Positions 10,658 to 21,695 of a stretch of 64,000 nt of DNA are shown piece after piece (position 1 is the stretch's first letter; each line of letters begins with the position of its first letter). Origin of the DNA: Agrypnia vestita (lineage: Eukaryota; Arthropoda; Insecta; Trichoptera; Phryganeidae); contig JADDOH010023161.1 of the NCBI GenBank assembly GCA_016648135.1, positions 47,625-111,624 on the forward strand. The letters run 5' to 3'. The notes below the pieces were generated by a model. That model was not told where the DNA came from, did no database searches, and saw nothing but the letters and a program-made list of their open reading frames with translations. The translations under genes and the position numbers were made by a program.

Positions 10658-11695
10658 TATATATATATATATATATATATCTACTTTTACTTCTTCCGGA
10701 AAATCTTCTAACTCTCGCATATCATACAAACAGATTTATTCTATATACCTTTCTAACTGATTCATCCAATCTGTTTTAAACATCACAGAAGTACGTTCTA
10801 AGCTTTTAACTGCACGATAAAATTAATATGTTTTCATTAAACAATAAGATGTGGTAAAACCGGGATTAGCTTTGGTATGATCATCTCACTCCGGTATCAT
10901 CCGTCTTCTTTTTTTATATGAAGCCAGTGGTAGTGCAAATGAGAAGGAAATATATTTTTTCTCAGAGTCATACAAAATCTCTCGGCGGTTGAACCCATAC
11001 ACAGAGTAACATGCCAATTTGCGTCACTCCGACTTGGTAAATTCGGAGTTATGTTATTTTTTCATTTAGCTTCCTATACCTCAACCCTTAAAATAGCCTA
11101 CTTATGTATTTGTTTGACTTTCATTGTTTGTTCTTTTTTTCGTTTTTCAAATGTTTATATAATGAAAACAATTTGAATTGCAATCGATTTATTTATAAGT
11201 AATTTTTTGCAATGGCGCCTTTATTACCAGATGGCAATGTCTTCCAGTTGGTGGAAATGGCACAGTTGAAATTAGTTTTCAAATAAAATGCTACAATAAT
11301 AAGACTAGCTCGATGATAACGAGACGAGTAGGAGATGGATGGCGAGTAGGAAGGGTTAAACTAGGTTTTGAGAAATGTAAAATTGCTTTAGTCTGCTTTT
11401 GAAGACAGTTATAATCTGTGATGATGTGACGTCAGTGCGTAGTTGATTCCGCAGACTGGCCAACTACACAATTATTACTATACTATCTGTAACCCGTCAA
11501 AAATGAGGGTACTTTTACATGCTGGTTCCTAAAGAATAAACATTAACTTATTAATAACCGACACCGATGAAACAGTAATAACGATTTTTATCATAATATT
11601 TCCCCTGCCGGCAGTTAAATGCACTATTCTAAACCCTGGCGATTGGGCGGAACATGAAATGGTCTGCGTCTTTGCTAAGTTCTGTATGTGCCTTC
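10658..11695. other. (TA)n run and unannotated stretch
   Basis: Opens with an uninterrupted TA/AT dinucleotide run (about 10657-10680) directly at the mariner edge. The remainder is AT-rich and without a recognisable gene. Confidence 0.4.
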
Positions 11696-11699
11696 TGTA

Positions 11700-11850
11700 T
11701 TTTTGACAGGAATGCAGACTCGGCGATAGCGACACCGCTATCGTTGACGCCTTCGGGTTTGCTGGCCCGGGGATCAAGCCCCATCTCCGGCCGTTTAATT
11801 TGTTTTTTTAGCCGTGAATTCGAACGAAATTACGGGGACAGATAGACAAA
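11700..11850 (+). mobile_element. tRNA-derived SINE-like copy 1
   Basis: A GC-richer block with a degenerate pol III B box (GGGGATCAAGCCCC) is followed by CATCTCCGGCCGTTTAATTT, a T run, and GCCGTGAATTCGAACGAAAT. The second half is shared with the inverted copy at 12385-12535 (CCGGCCGTTTAATTTCG, GCCGTGAATTCGAA) and in part with 23915-24020 (GAATTCGAACGAAATTA). A promoter-like head plus a common tail in three places fits a SINE family. Confidence 0.45.
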
Positions 11851-12384
11851 CGCACAGACGATGAAATTATTATGTTTGATCATGACGTTATCTCAGAATA
11901 GAGATGGGAATTTAGTTCAGTTCACTGAACTGTTCACTTTGAATCGTTCGTCTTCATTTAAATTATTGGTTTTCAAGAGAAAGGGGCGTTTTATCCACAC
12001 CAATATCCACCGAAAATATTCTGACGCCCTCGTCGGGATTTGAAACAGTATTTTATACTCATCAACTCCAATCGTTCATAATAAATGAACTGTAAAACAT
12101 GACCACCACAAAGTTTTTGCTACTTAGTGAGAGGGGAGAGATACGATTAATTGCCAAAGATTTCATCGCAATTGGGATTTGGGATTTAGGATTTGATGAA
12201 CAATGAATTCCCACAAATACTCATGAACATATTTCATAGCCATACTGTTCTAAAAGAACTTCTTAAAAGAATCTTAGAAGACAGTTTCAAAGAATCTGTT
12301 TGAATGTTCATACCCCGACATGCGTGATTCCTCGATGTATCAAACACACTAATTTCGTTGTCTGTCCGTTTAAACGTCTGTAAC

Positions 12385-12535
12385 GTCTGTAATTTCCTTC
12401 GAATTCACGGCTAAAAAACGAAATTAAACGGCCGGAGATTGTGCTTGAACCCAGGGCCCGGAAAATCCGAGGGCGGCTATGATAGCAATGTTATTACCGC
12501 TGCCTCTCCGCAGACCGCCAAAAAGATACTTTAAA
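12385..12535 (-). mobile_element. tRNA-derived SINE-like copy 2
   Basis: On the minus strand: GGCGGTCTGCGGAGAGGCAG, then a B-box-like CTGGGTTCAAGCAC, CTCCGGCCGTTTAATTTCG, a T run, and GCCGTGAATTCGAAGGAAAT. It has the same order of parts as 11700-11850. A pol III A box is not convincing by eye. Confidence 0.45.
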
Positions 12536-12905
12536 TATATACTAGGGCTTAGCAAAGACTCGTGACATTAGTATATGTACAACGTATCATATACATCTAT
12601 AATTCGTCTGTTTTATTACAGTTCAGAAACGTACAAAAAAAAAGTATATTGCATGGGTAAATCACTTACTTTTCCCAATAATTACTGAAATGAAGGTGGG
12701 TTTACCTTTTATTAAATATTTACGCGATAATTAGTCTGCACTGCAATTAATACAAATCGGATATAATTCCAGTCCGCGTAACGCTTCTAATTGGCCGCTC
12801 GCTACGCCGGATAATCCGGCAAGTGTGTATTAAATATGACACGTGGGTACAGCGAGCACTTTCCATTTTCAGCGAAACTCGCTGTCACTCGTGTCCGCAG
12901 CGGCC

Positions 12906-12935
12906 GACACCTGCTGCCGCGCGACAGCAGGTGTC
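12906..12935. repeat. Perfect 11-bp hairpin
   Basis: GACACCTGCTG and its exact complement CAGCAGGTGTC are separated by eight bases (CCGCGCGA). It lies in an unusually GC-rich pocket. It is too short to be called an element. Confidence 0.5.
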
Positions 12936-13195
12936 GTACTCGTCAGAAAAAAAGGATCCCGCTGGAGCAGTGACGAAGATCCATTGTTCAAACACAATTT
13001 GAATTGACTTCTCATTGAGCGGTGTATAGGTCTTTTCATATAAGCTTGCAATTGACGGAGTGGAGAAGTTTAATGGTACACGAATCAAAATAAATCAAAA
13101 ATAATCAATATTATTATTCATGATGTGGTTCGCGAATTCAGAAAAGTTATTACTATTTAGACAACGACGATTCTCTTTTTACTTCCTTTATTTTA

Positions 13196-13678
13196 ACCCG
13201 TGGCGTCTGCTTGCTTGCCGGCTTGCCATAGAAAAAACTTTCGATCGATTTTTAACCCTTTTCCCGTGATCCAATCGAGCTGAAACTTTGCAAGCAGACT
13301 CGTGGCGACGATCAAGGAGATCTATCAAATTTTCGTTAAAAAAATTAAATAAGTATAGTATAATTTTGGATTTTTCAAATTTTTAATAGTTTTTTCAAAT
13401 TGGAATCATTACAAAAGTTTTATTTCTAGCAACGGCGGCCCGATAACGTCGCGGAATATTTTCTAAATCTGAATTATTCCGTCGGTATAAATAATATGTA
13501 CTTCACTACACAAAGCATGAAGTGTCTTATCAAAGCTCAAAACATCCGATATTTTAGAAATATATTAAATTACTGTAAGTTTAGTGTTATGTTATATGTT
13601 TGAATTCGTCTTTAATTGTTGTTATATTTTACAAAGAAAGGGAGTATAATAAAAACTTGGTTTTTATGGGTTAGTTTT
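13196..13678 (-). repeat. Dispersed repeat D, inverted copy
   Basis: Reverse-complement counterpart of 7690-8238: CGTGGCGTCTGCTTGCTTG, TTTTCCCGTGATCCAATCG, GGAGATCTATCAAATTTTCG, CATGAAGTGTCTTATC, and finally TATTTTACAAAGAAAGGGAG with CTTGGTTTTTATGGGTTA. Copies differ by scattered substitutions and small gaps, so both are old. No coding frame is conserved between them. Confidence 0.55.
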
Positions 13679-13899
13679 TTTCTCTTACAATATAGTTTTT
13701 TTTTTGTATAAACCCAAATCAAAACGTATTTTTACTTGTGCTGATTTTACACAGTAATAATTATTGACTATATCGTATATCGCAACAGTAATACATATTT
13801 ATATACAACTAACCATCACGCCGTTTCCCCGCAGAGGTAGGCAGAGAGGATTGAACGCCACACTCTTCTATCCTGGCACTTTTGCTTCGGCCACATTCA

Positions 13900-14440
13900 T
13901 ACATCTTCTCATTTATGTATTTATTTATTTAATTCACGGTACAACGCACCATTAAAAAAACAATGTATATAAAGATGTATAGATTGATAGGTAATAATAA
14001 AAAAAGGAGATAAGGTATGATTCTATCAAAAACAATTAATAAAGTGATATATAAAGAAAAATAAAACATTAAGTGAACAAAATAAAGTATAACAAAATTA
14101 CATCAAATGAAATAATAGCTATCAAATCAAATATGAAAGTCAACAATCAATAAAACTACAACAAATTAAAATAATTATGTCTGAAATTCAAGAAGAAATA
14201 AAATTACAATACAATACTCATACAAGTTCTACGGTTGTTGAGGCTTTTAACATGGCCATCCTCAAATATTTGTAGCATCTGGTCGTGCCAGGTCTTTCGC
14301 GGACGCCCTCTATTCCTGTTGCCTTCAACCTTAAACACTCGCTTCATATATTTTCTCAACATCCTTTCCTCGTCATACGTTCCACATGATCAAACCACCT
14401 CAGCACTCCTTTCTTTATTCTGTCTATCACACTACAGTGA
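13900..14440 (-). mobile_element. RTE-like LINE: 3' end of ORF and 3' UTR
   Basis: On the minus strand, 14430 to about 14215 decodes, with one frame change, to VIDRIKKGVLRWFDHVERM and then RNRGRPRKTWHDQMLQIFED. This is the conserved C-terminal end seen in RTE/craniform-type reverse transcriptases (GxxRWFGHVERM ... GRPRKTW.D). Below it a 300-base AT-rich 3' UTR ends at 13960-13905 in TGGTGCGTTGTACCGTGAAT and a TAAA-type simple repeat. The rest of the polymerase is absent, except for a piece in the opposite orientation directly next to it (14448-14660). Confidence 0.65.
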
Positions 14441-14447
14441 CTGCGGG

Positions 14448-14660
14448 AAACAAAGTTAATGGTGCTCTAAATGCAATTATGGCCGATAAGAATCTGTCAA
14501 AGGAAGCAAGACTAGTGGCGTTCTAGTACCAACCCTGATGTATGGAAGTGAAGCCTGGAATTGGCAAAAAAAGAACGAAAGTAGACTGAATGCGGTGGAC
14601 ATGCGGTCACTAAGACGCTTGTGTGAAAAATTTTGGTCGATAGAGTGAGGAATAAACAAA
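14448..14660 (+). mobile_element. RTE-like LINE: inverted upstream ORF segment
   Basis: On the plus strand, with one frame change, this decodes to KVNGALNAIMADKNLSKEAR and then VPTLMYGSEAWNWQKKNESR and LNAVDMRSLRRLCEK. In RTE-like polymerases this motif (LxYGSExW ... EMRxLRRxxG) lies just upstream of the HVERM region. The two adjoining segments are in opposite orientation, as expected when one LINE insertion undergoes 5' inversion (twin priming). Confidence 0.6.
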
Positions 14661-14742
14661 TTAGAAGTGAATGTACATATTTATAAAATGTAAATAATCT
14701 ACACATAGCACAACCATACCTTTTTTTTTTTTCAAGTTTGTG

Positions 14743-14935
14743 TTTACTGGGGTATTATGCCGTGTTGTTACGACCTTTCGGGCCGACGTTTCGGATCCCA
14801 TTGCAGGGTCCATCAACAGAGCTGATGTCAGCCTGATGATGGACCCTGCAATGGAATCCGAAACGTCGGCCCGAAAGGTCGTAACAACACGGCATAATAC
14901 CCCAGTAAACACAAACTTGAAGATTCTGAGTGGCC
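14743..14935. repeat. Head-to-head pair of hammerhead-like repeats
   Basis: Two copies of the family face each other. The plus-strand copy has CTGATGA at 14833-14839 and GAAA at 14860-14863, then GGTCGTAACAACACGGCATA and ATACCCCAGTAAACACAAAC. The minus-strand copy (GAAA as TTTC at 14789-14792) is almost identical but reads CTGTTGA in place of CTGATGA. The whole piece is a long palindrome. The two boxes separated by a GGACC..GGATCC stem are the conserved core of hammerhead ribozymes, but the outer stem I is not convincing by eye. Confidence 0.55.
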
Positions 14936-14939
14936 GTGA

Positions 14940-16082
14940 AAACCTAAGAACATTCTCAACCACACCTTTGATCTGAATCAAATTTTGCTTAATTATTCTT
15001 TTGGACTCTACACAAAGTACAGACATTCTTGTCCCCCATTTTGCCACTTTAACCCCCCTCCAAATGTATATTATTCTGGATTCCATCCGTAGACATCTGT
15101 CAAATGTCGTCGCGTCAAAATTAATGGAGTGTACAATGGGATGTATAGGTCTTTTCATATAAGTTTGCAATTGAGTTAGTATAGGTACAGTGTGTAATAC
15201 GGTAAAAGAATTATCTATTATCAAAATTTCACTGCATTATAAACTGCATATAAAAAAGGAAAATAAAAAAAAGAAAATAAAAAAGAAGAAAAAAAATTAC
15301 TATACATAAGTTACGACGGACGGACGAAATTATTATAATTAGGATTTACCTACTCATTCAGCCGAAACTAAGAATTTTAAACCTTTTTCAGATTAAGTAC
15401 TGAAGATGTCCAGGTTCCCGAGCCATGCCGCTGTATACAATTTTTAAAAGAGAAATTAGTTTTCGTGTTTGAAACGGGGATATTGCCGCTACTCTTATTA
15501 GGTTATTAAATTGTTGATAATGAGTTAAAAAAATATAATGTGTGCATTTAGCTAAATTTGGTGCCATTTACATGTATATTTTCAGAATTTAATTGTTGAT
15601 TTCATTAAAAAAAATTTCACTTGAGATTTGAAATTTGTACAACTGACCTCCATCTTTAGCTGTTTAGGAAGGGCATCGAATAATTTCAAATTGTGGAATT
15701 CGAGAATTCGATTTGTGGAATAATTTTTGGAATAGCTGGGCTGAACTAGTGTTCAATTTTCAAAATCTCGGTATACAACAGTTTCTTCGTTGTACATATT
15801 TGTTAAACTACACTTTGGAGTATTTTCAGTAAGGCATATTTTTGATAAATTTGATAAACGCTTAAAACGTTTTAAAGTTGAATTATTAAGATATCGGAAG
15901 AAATTAGTGAATGCATTGTGGTGAATGGAATTGGAGATGAGACGTTAGAAATTATGATGCTACGCGTGCGGCGGATGGCACTAGAAAAAAAAGGACATCC
16001 GTTAAAAACCTGTTATGATCAGGTAAACATTATACGAGTATTGTAAGAAAAACCTGTTAGGAGCTTCGCGAACAGATGTACA
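14940..16082. other. Unannotated stretch
   Basis: Contains a word shared with 13018-13055 (GTATAGGTCTTTTCATATAA, at 15142 here) and an A-rich run at 15245-15300. No coding region is supported. Confidence 0.3.
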
Positions 16083-16596
16083 TATACAGGATGTCTCATA
16101 GCTAGTAGCAAAAAATTTACAGGTGGATTCCTGCCTTGATAATGTATCGAAAATGTTCAAGCAACCATGACCTAAATATTAATATACAGATATGCAATAT
16201 CAATGTTCGCATTTTTTTCTCAATATTTCCGGCTTATTTTTTTGCAGAAAGTTGAAAATGTCATTATAGTAAGGTATATCGATTTTAAAATATCCATTCG
16301 CTTTAATACATGTCGAAAAAAAGATAAAACTCTTGCAAAAATATTTTTTCAGAAAGTTTTTATCATTTTATTTGAGTTCTTTTGAAGCGAATGAATTTTT
16401 CATAATCAATATTAGTTACTGTAATAATAGTTCAACTTTTTTCAAAAAATAAGTAAGAAATATTGAAAAAAAATATGCAAATTGATATTGAATATCTCCA
16501 TAGCTATGGTTGCTTGAACATTTGAGATTCATTGTCAAAGCAGGAATCCACCTGTAAAGTTGTTGTTACTAGCTATGAGACACCGTGTATGTATGA
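16083..16596. mobile_element. Foldback MITE family B, copy 2
   Basis: A full hairpin element. The left end ATACAGGATGTCTCATAGCT followed by AGTAGC mirrors the right end GTTACTAGCTATGAGACACC. Next in, GGTGGATTCCTGCC mirrors GGCAGGAATCCACC, and GTTCAAGCAACCATGACC mirrors GCTATGGTTGCTTGAAC. The interior is AT-rich with no coding potential. It is the best preserved member of the family also seen at 3828-4318, and in diverged form at 54030-54430. Confidence 0.65.
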
Positions 16597-19108
16597 AGTA
16601 CGGGTGTTTTTTTTAGAGGTACGTAACTTTAAAATGAAATAAAACACACAAAAATCGTAGCAATAGCCATGGTATTGACTTTATTGGGAAGATAATTTTA
16701 TTCCATTAATGTTTAAATATGAGTTTGGGCATATGGGCGCCGCGGCTGGCCCTAATAAAGCGGAATCTGGAAGCCCAACTTTAGACCAAGTGGGGCCGCT
16801 TAAAATTATTAGATCCTTGCATAAAAAATCGAGTTTGAATTTCTTTAAAGATAGTCCATCGCGGACAGATTCGTTGGTGACCGACTGTGCAGTGCCATGA
16901 GCAAGCGGGTGAACAGCGGACCAGACTACAAAGGCGATGTCAGGAGATAGATGACCCTTTATTGTGCCTACGGTCATAGACTTCCGAGTCCCATGAGACG
17001 AATAAAGATACAAAATGTTTGGAATGCAATGTCAACATTTTTAAAGTTATATTCCATTTGGGGCAGGGTATTTTTTTTTTTTGTAACGGAAGTTGCGCAC
17101 GCGCAGCGAGCGCAGCATGTAGCGGAAATGCGAGACCATCAAGTCAGTTGTTAACGTGAAATTTTAGTACGCAACGAAATGCGTGTCCAAGAGAGTAAAA
17201 TGGGTACATTTCATATATTGTTTATAGTTGTTGCTTAACTATTAAAAATTTATTTACTTGGAATTAGAATTCCAATAATATAAATAATGTATTGTCTACC
17301 GTCTTGTATCGAAATGAATGATAAAGCTGCTCCATCCAAAAGCTGAGAAATTATGGGTTATTTAAGTGAAAATTATAACGGTTTTGATGATGAATTACGT
17401 TTTTAGCTGGAATAGAAATGACGAAAGGGGCTTCTCGTTTCCACAGATTCCTGTATTTCATGTTATTGTTGATGTTTGACTGCGTTCAACTGTGTTTGAC
17501 AGAATGTCATCAGCTTGTTAATGTCCTCTGTTAAAACCTTGTAATTACTATATAAATTTTCTCAGCTTTTTAATAACGGAGCCGACGACGTCAATTGCTA
17601 AATCTCAGAGGAAGTGGTAATGTATATTTTGGCATTTGTGAAGGTTTTGCGTTAACACTGTTTTAATACGTGGTTTTTTATGTGTGCCAAAGAAGTATAA
17701 CTTCTAACGCGTGTATGTAAGTACGCACACCTACTTTTTTACTCACAAGAAGACAAAGAACCAAGAGATCCTACCTTGATTAATTATAAATGTTAATGGT
17801 AGATAGTAAGATCACTTTTGGAAAAGAAAGTAATTTGTCATTAACATTCTCCCCATGTACTTACCGTATACGCGGACACCTCCCGACAACAATCTCCGAG
17901 CTTGGAGAGAAAATATTACGACAGACGATTTCATATTTTGACTTGCAAATTTTTTTCATCTATTTCTGACAACTCTACGTGAGAGGTTATGAATGACAGC
18001 ATAAAGTAGTTAGGAATGTTGTTTCCATGTATGTACCCATTTTTAAATGGTATAATTTCACGTAACATCAAGTGCGCAGTGACGGATTGCTCATCAAATA
18101 CCTGTCATATTGTGATGACTTATTAAAATATCTTTCTTATCTTTATATTATTGATAGATTTGGCGATAACATTGTAGAGATTATTCATGACGATTATTAA
18201 GTTGTGTAAAAAACATAAACTATGTTACCTCTACGTGAGTTTAATAATAATTTTATATTTTACTACTCTAGTTTTCGACAGTGACGGAATCTCTCATCGA
18301 TAGGTGAGCATTAAACCACAGTATACTAAGAACAGTAATACGTCTTCATACAAACTGGCCGCTACCCATTAGAATGTGTGCGTGCGTGCTCGGCGCCGTG
18401 TACGCACGCACTGTGACGCACACATTGACACAGAATATGGGGGCACAAGGCGGCGGTAGTAAGGGCCGTGCCTTCGGTGCCATTCGCGCTCGCAGAGGCC
18501 GCTTTAGAAAAAAAAATGCGCTTCCTGAAAAAAATGCCTTTTTTATGTTTGTGGTGCTTTACTAAAAAGGTGTGTTGATTATCACAAAGACTGTGAGTTT
18601 TTAAAAGTCTACGTTAATGTTAATCAGCGTTCTTGCAATTTAAGTGCAGAAACTAGGTATACTAATTACAGAAATTTTCGGGTTTCGTGTCTACCTTATG
18701 CGTCGGAATCTCAGACGCTACCAGTTCAAAGAAAGGGAGTAAAAATAAAGTGACAACCCTAGCGTCAATGCAAGAGTAGGCTAATAACTCGCCGACAGGC
18801 CGGAGACAAACTGGGTATACTGTGATTAAACTGATTACTTTCAAATATAGAATTTTTTACATTGATCAAATGGAAATACAAATAATTCTTCTTCTTCTTC
18901 TTTCCTGGCGTTTCACCCTTATGGGGTGTTCTTGCCACAAAACAAGTGTGTTACTTCGTTGGCAATGGGTGTGATAGTTGTGATTTTTCCGTCTTTTATT
19001 TTGGAAATTTAAATTGTAGCCGATTCATTTTGGGATAAATATTATTCTGTGTGGATAATTCAATTCTATTAGTAATGGAAAAGGATATGGGGTATAGACG
19101 TACCACTA
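16597..19108. other. Unannotated stretch, possible old repeat at 16600-17050
   Basis: A GC-richer block at 16715-17010 is open for 110 codons on the minus strand, but I recognise no domain. Its flank (GGTGTTTTTTTTAGAGGTAC) looks like the edge of some insect repeat that I cannot name. A segment at 17085-17150 (TGTAACGGAAGTTG, ATGTAGCGGAAATGCGAGAC) recurs inverted at about 24075-24180. No host exon is supported in 17150-19108. Confidence 0.3.
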
Positions 19109-19539
19109 TAACTTGGCGTGCGAGGGAGGGCGTCCCTGTCGCGTAACAGAAGTTGTCAGGGTGTAAATTTATTACACAATACATAATGTACAGAATGTCC
19201 GGTGACTGGTGTCGTATTAAATACAGAAATTTGGTCGGGCAGTACTAAAGAAACCATGCAGTAATGGCGGCCGTTCTATCTGTCAAACTGTCAGACGGTA
19301 ATTTCGGTCTATTATTCGCTTTTTCAGTTTCGCAAAACTTTAATACTTCATTGGCAATTGTTATTGCACCATCCCGGACTGTTTAGGATGTTTTGGACAT
19401 AATAATTCAGTGTATATTGGTAATCAAAATGTCACAGCTCCCGACCAAATACAAAATTGTACTGAATGACAGGGCGAGGGGTTACCGCAGCGTGCGGACG
19501 GGGAGGGTTTTAGTTCAAAATTCGCCGCACGCCAAGTTA
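19109..19539. mobile_element. Small element with 14-bp inverted ends (tentative)
   Basis: TAACTTGGCGTGCG at 19109-19122 has its exact complement CGCACGCCAAGTTA at 19526-19539. The right edge falls where a LINE remnant begins, as if a 431-bp element had landed there. No target duplication or coding region is clear. Confidence 0.3.
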
Positions 19540-19810
19540 CTTTGGGCAAGCAATACATGATGTTAGTTTATTTATTTTTGATAGATTTATACCGTTAGCT
19601 TTTAGGAATCTTGTTAGTAATTTTAAAGTGATTTGATAGTTGGAAGATAAGAGGGTTGGGATGTTGATGGGGAATGGAATATTGTAATAAGAAATATCTT
19701 GAATAAAATTTGAGTAACAGTCATCGATGGGGCATCCAAAAAATATGTGATCTAAATGTTCGTCGTCCATCCGGCATTCACACTTTAACACATTCACACT
19801 AACTTTATAA
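19540..19810 (-). pseudogene. LINE reverse transcriptase C-terminal remnant
   Basis: Minus-strand frame with KCECRMDDEHLDHIFFGCP and a downstream Ile/Leu-rich tail ending at a stop near 19537. A Cys-x-Cys...His-x4-Cys knuckle close to the C terminus is usual for Jockey/CR1-type LINE ORF2 proteins. The frame is interrupted upstream near 19820, and mariner copy 2 starts at 19855. The clade cannot be fixed from so short a piece. Confidence 0.45.
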
Positions 19811-19854
19811 TAACCCTATAAAAATTCATATTAATATCAAACGGTCAAGTTATA

Positions 19855-21138
19855 TTAGGTCCTTACATATGAAATTGGCGTTTTGCCGTACTGGCAAATT
19901 TGATCTCAAATATCTTCTCTTTGGATAGGAATTCCAAATCCAAATTTATACAGCTATTTACTCATGTATTTGTGTTTTGAAAATTATAATTCATTTCTTT
20001 TTTCCTCAATTGTTTTTTTCTTTGCGTCACTCAGTTTACAAAATGAAAAACTTGAAATATCGCGTTATTTACGAGTACGAGTTCCACCGTGGCACCAGTG
20101 CTGCAGAAACGGCTCGAAGGATTAATGATGTGTATGGCGACGGTGCCGCAAAAGAAAACACAGTGCGTTTTTGGTTCCAACGTTTTCGTTCTGGAAATTT
20201 CGACCTGCAGAACAAGCCCCGTGGACGGCCGGAGACCAAAGTTGATAATGAAGAATTGAAGGCTATTGTGGAAGCGGATCCATCGCAAACCACATCCGAG
20301 TTAGCTGCAGGCTGCGGTGTTAGTGATAAAACTGTTTTAATCCACTTGAAGCAAATTGGTAAGGTGAAAAAGCTTGAAAGGTGGTTACCTCACGAATTGA
20401 GTGAAGCAAATCAACAAACGCGCGTTGACTGCTGCGTTGCATTACTCAACCGGCACAATAATGAAGGGATTTAAATCGAATCATTACCTGTGATGAAAAG
20501 TGGATCCTGTACGATAATCGGAAGCGCTCATCGCAATGGCTGAACCCTGCCGAACCAGCCAAACCATGCCCCAAGCGAAAATGACTCCAAAAAAGTTACT
20601 TGTGAGCGTTTGGTGGACTAGTGCTGGTGTCGTTCACTACAGCTTTCTTAAATCTGGCCAGACGATTACGGCAGATGTCTATTGTCAGCAACTGCAAACC
20701 ATGATGGAAAAGCTAGCTGCTAAACAACCGAGGCTGGTTAATCGCTCTAGGCCACTGCTGCTTCATGATAACGCTAGACCACACACTGCACAATAGACGG
20801 CTACCAAATTAGAGGAGCTTCGATTGGAATGTCTAAGACATCCACCGTACTCTCCGGACTTTGCCCCAACAGATTACCATTTTTTTCGAAATTTGGATAA
20901 CTTCTTGCAAAGGAAAAAATTCATCTCCGATGGGGCAGTCCAAACCGCCTTCAAAGATTTTATTGATTCCGTCCGAATGGTTTTTTTAGTAAAGGGATCG
21001 ATGAACTTACCTATGAGATGGCAAAAGTGCATAGATAGCAATGGTACATACTTTGATTAAATAAATATATTATAATAAAAAAAAATTGGCTTTATGTTCC
21101 TCCCATACTAAACGTCAATTTCATATGTAAGGACCTAA
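19855..21138 (+). mobile_element. Mariner element (cecropia type), copy 2
   Basis: 1284 bp, bounded by TTAGGTCCTTACATATGAAA and its complement, with TA on each side (19853-19854 and 21139-21140). Sequence identity to copy 1 is very high across the whole length, including the non-coding ends. The target region contains a LINE remnant (19540-19810). Confidence 0.9.
20043..21060 (+). pseudogene. Mariner transposase, inactivated (different lesions)
   Basis: Same transposase as at 9561, starting MKNLKYRVIY. The N-terminal DNA-binding half is intact here where copy 1 is shifted. Lesions specific to this copy: one T missing near 20470 (GGGATTTAAATCG), one base missing near 20581 (CGAAAATGAC), and a premature stop at 20793 (CAATAGACGG). 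The three catalytic aspartates (ITCDEKW, LLHDNARPH, PTDYHFF) are still encoded, but in separate frames. Confidence 0.85.
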
Positions 21139-21140
21139 TA

Positions 21141-21695
21141 TTAATAACACACAGCATGCTACCTGGGACCACCTGTCTACATGACTCGGGGTCGACTTAC
21201 AATCGAGCTAATGCGGTTTAGCGAGTATGCGAAGAAACTTATGAATCAAATAATTTCTAACTTAATTATGTTGACAATAAGACAAGACAGCTTGAAGCAA
21301 CAGTGAATGGTACCAGATGTCCAGCAGTACCGTAAAACACTTGGCACGACCAAATAAAATAAACTATGAGAGTAATATCAGAAGTTACAGCGCCGACGAG
21401 AGTGTGAAAGGAGAGAAATGTGTACGCTTGTCTATCTCCTTTGTTTACGCCAGCGGGAAATTGCTTATTTCATATGTGTACCAAGCACAAGCACACGACT
21501 AATGACGCGAAAAAATCATTTATTCAAATTTACACGGAAACGTTGGTAGGTACCTACATATCTTCTGGTATCGAAGTAAATTATTATTGAACTCGTGTGA
21601 AGTAGGTACCAACCTAGGTTGGGTAAACAATGCTCAATGGATTCATTCATTTTTAAAAAAGGAACGTCCCTAGAGAATTATTTATTACTAGCTGT
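21141..21695. other. Unannotated stretch
   Basis: A 61-codon frame at 21317-21502 has no recognisable features and no splice context. Nothing else is seen. Confidence 0.3.

Noticed and set aside
14661..15224. 187-codon minus-strand frame
   Set aside because: Runs through the head-to-head palindrome. Its symmetric repeats (TSARKVVTTRHNTPVNTNL) are a by-product of the hammerhead-like units.
16681..17013. 110-codon minus-strand frame in a GC-richer block
   Set aside because: No family recognised and no splice context. More likely part of an old repeat.
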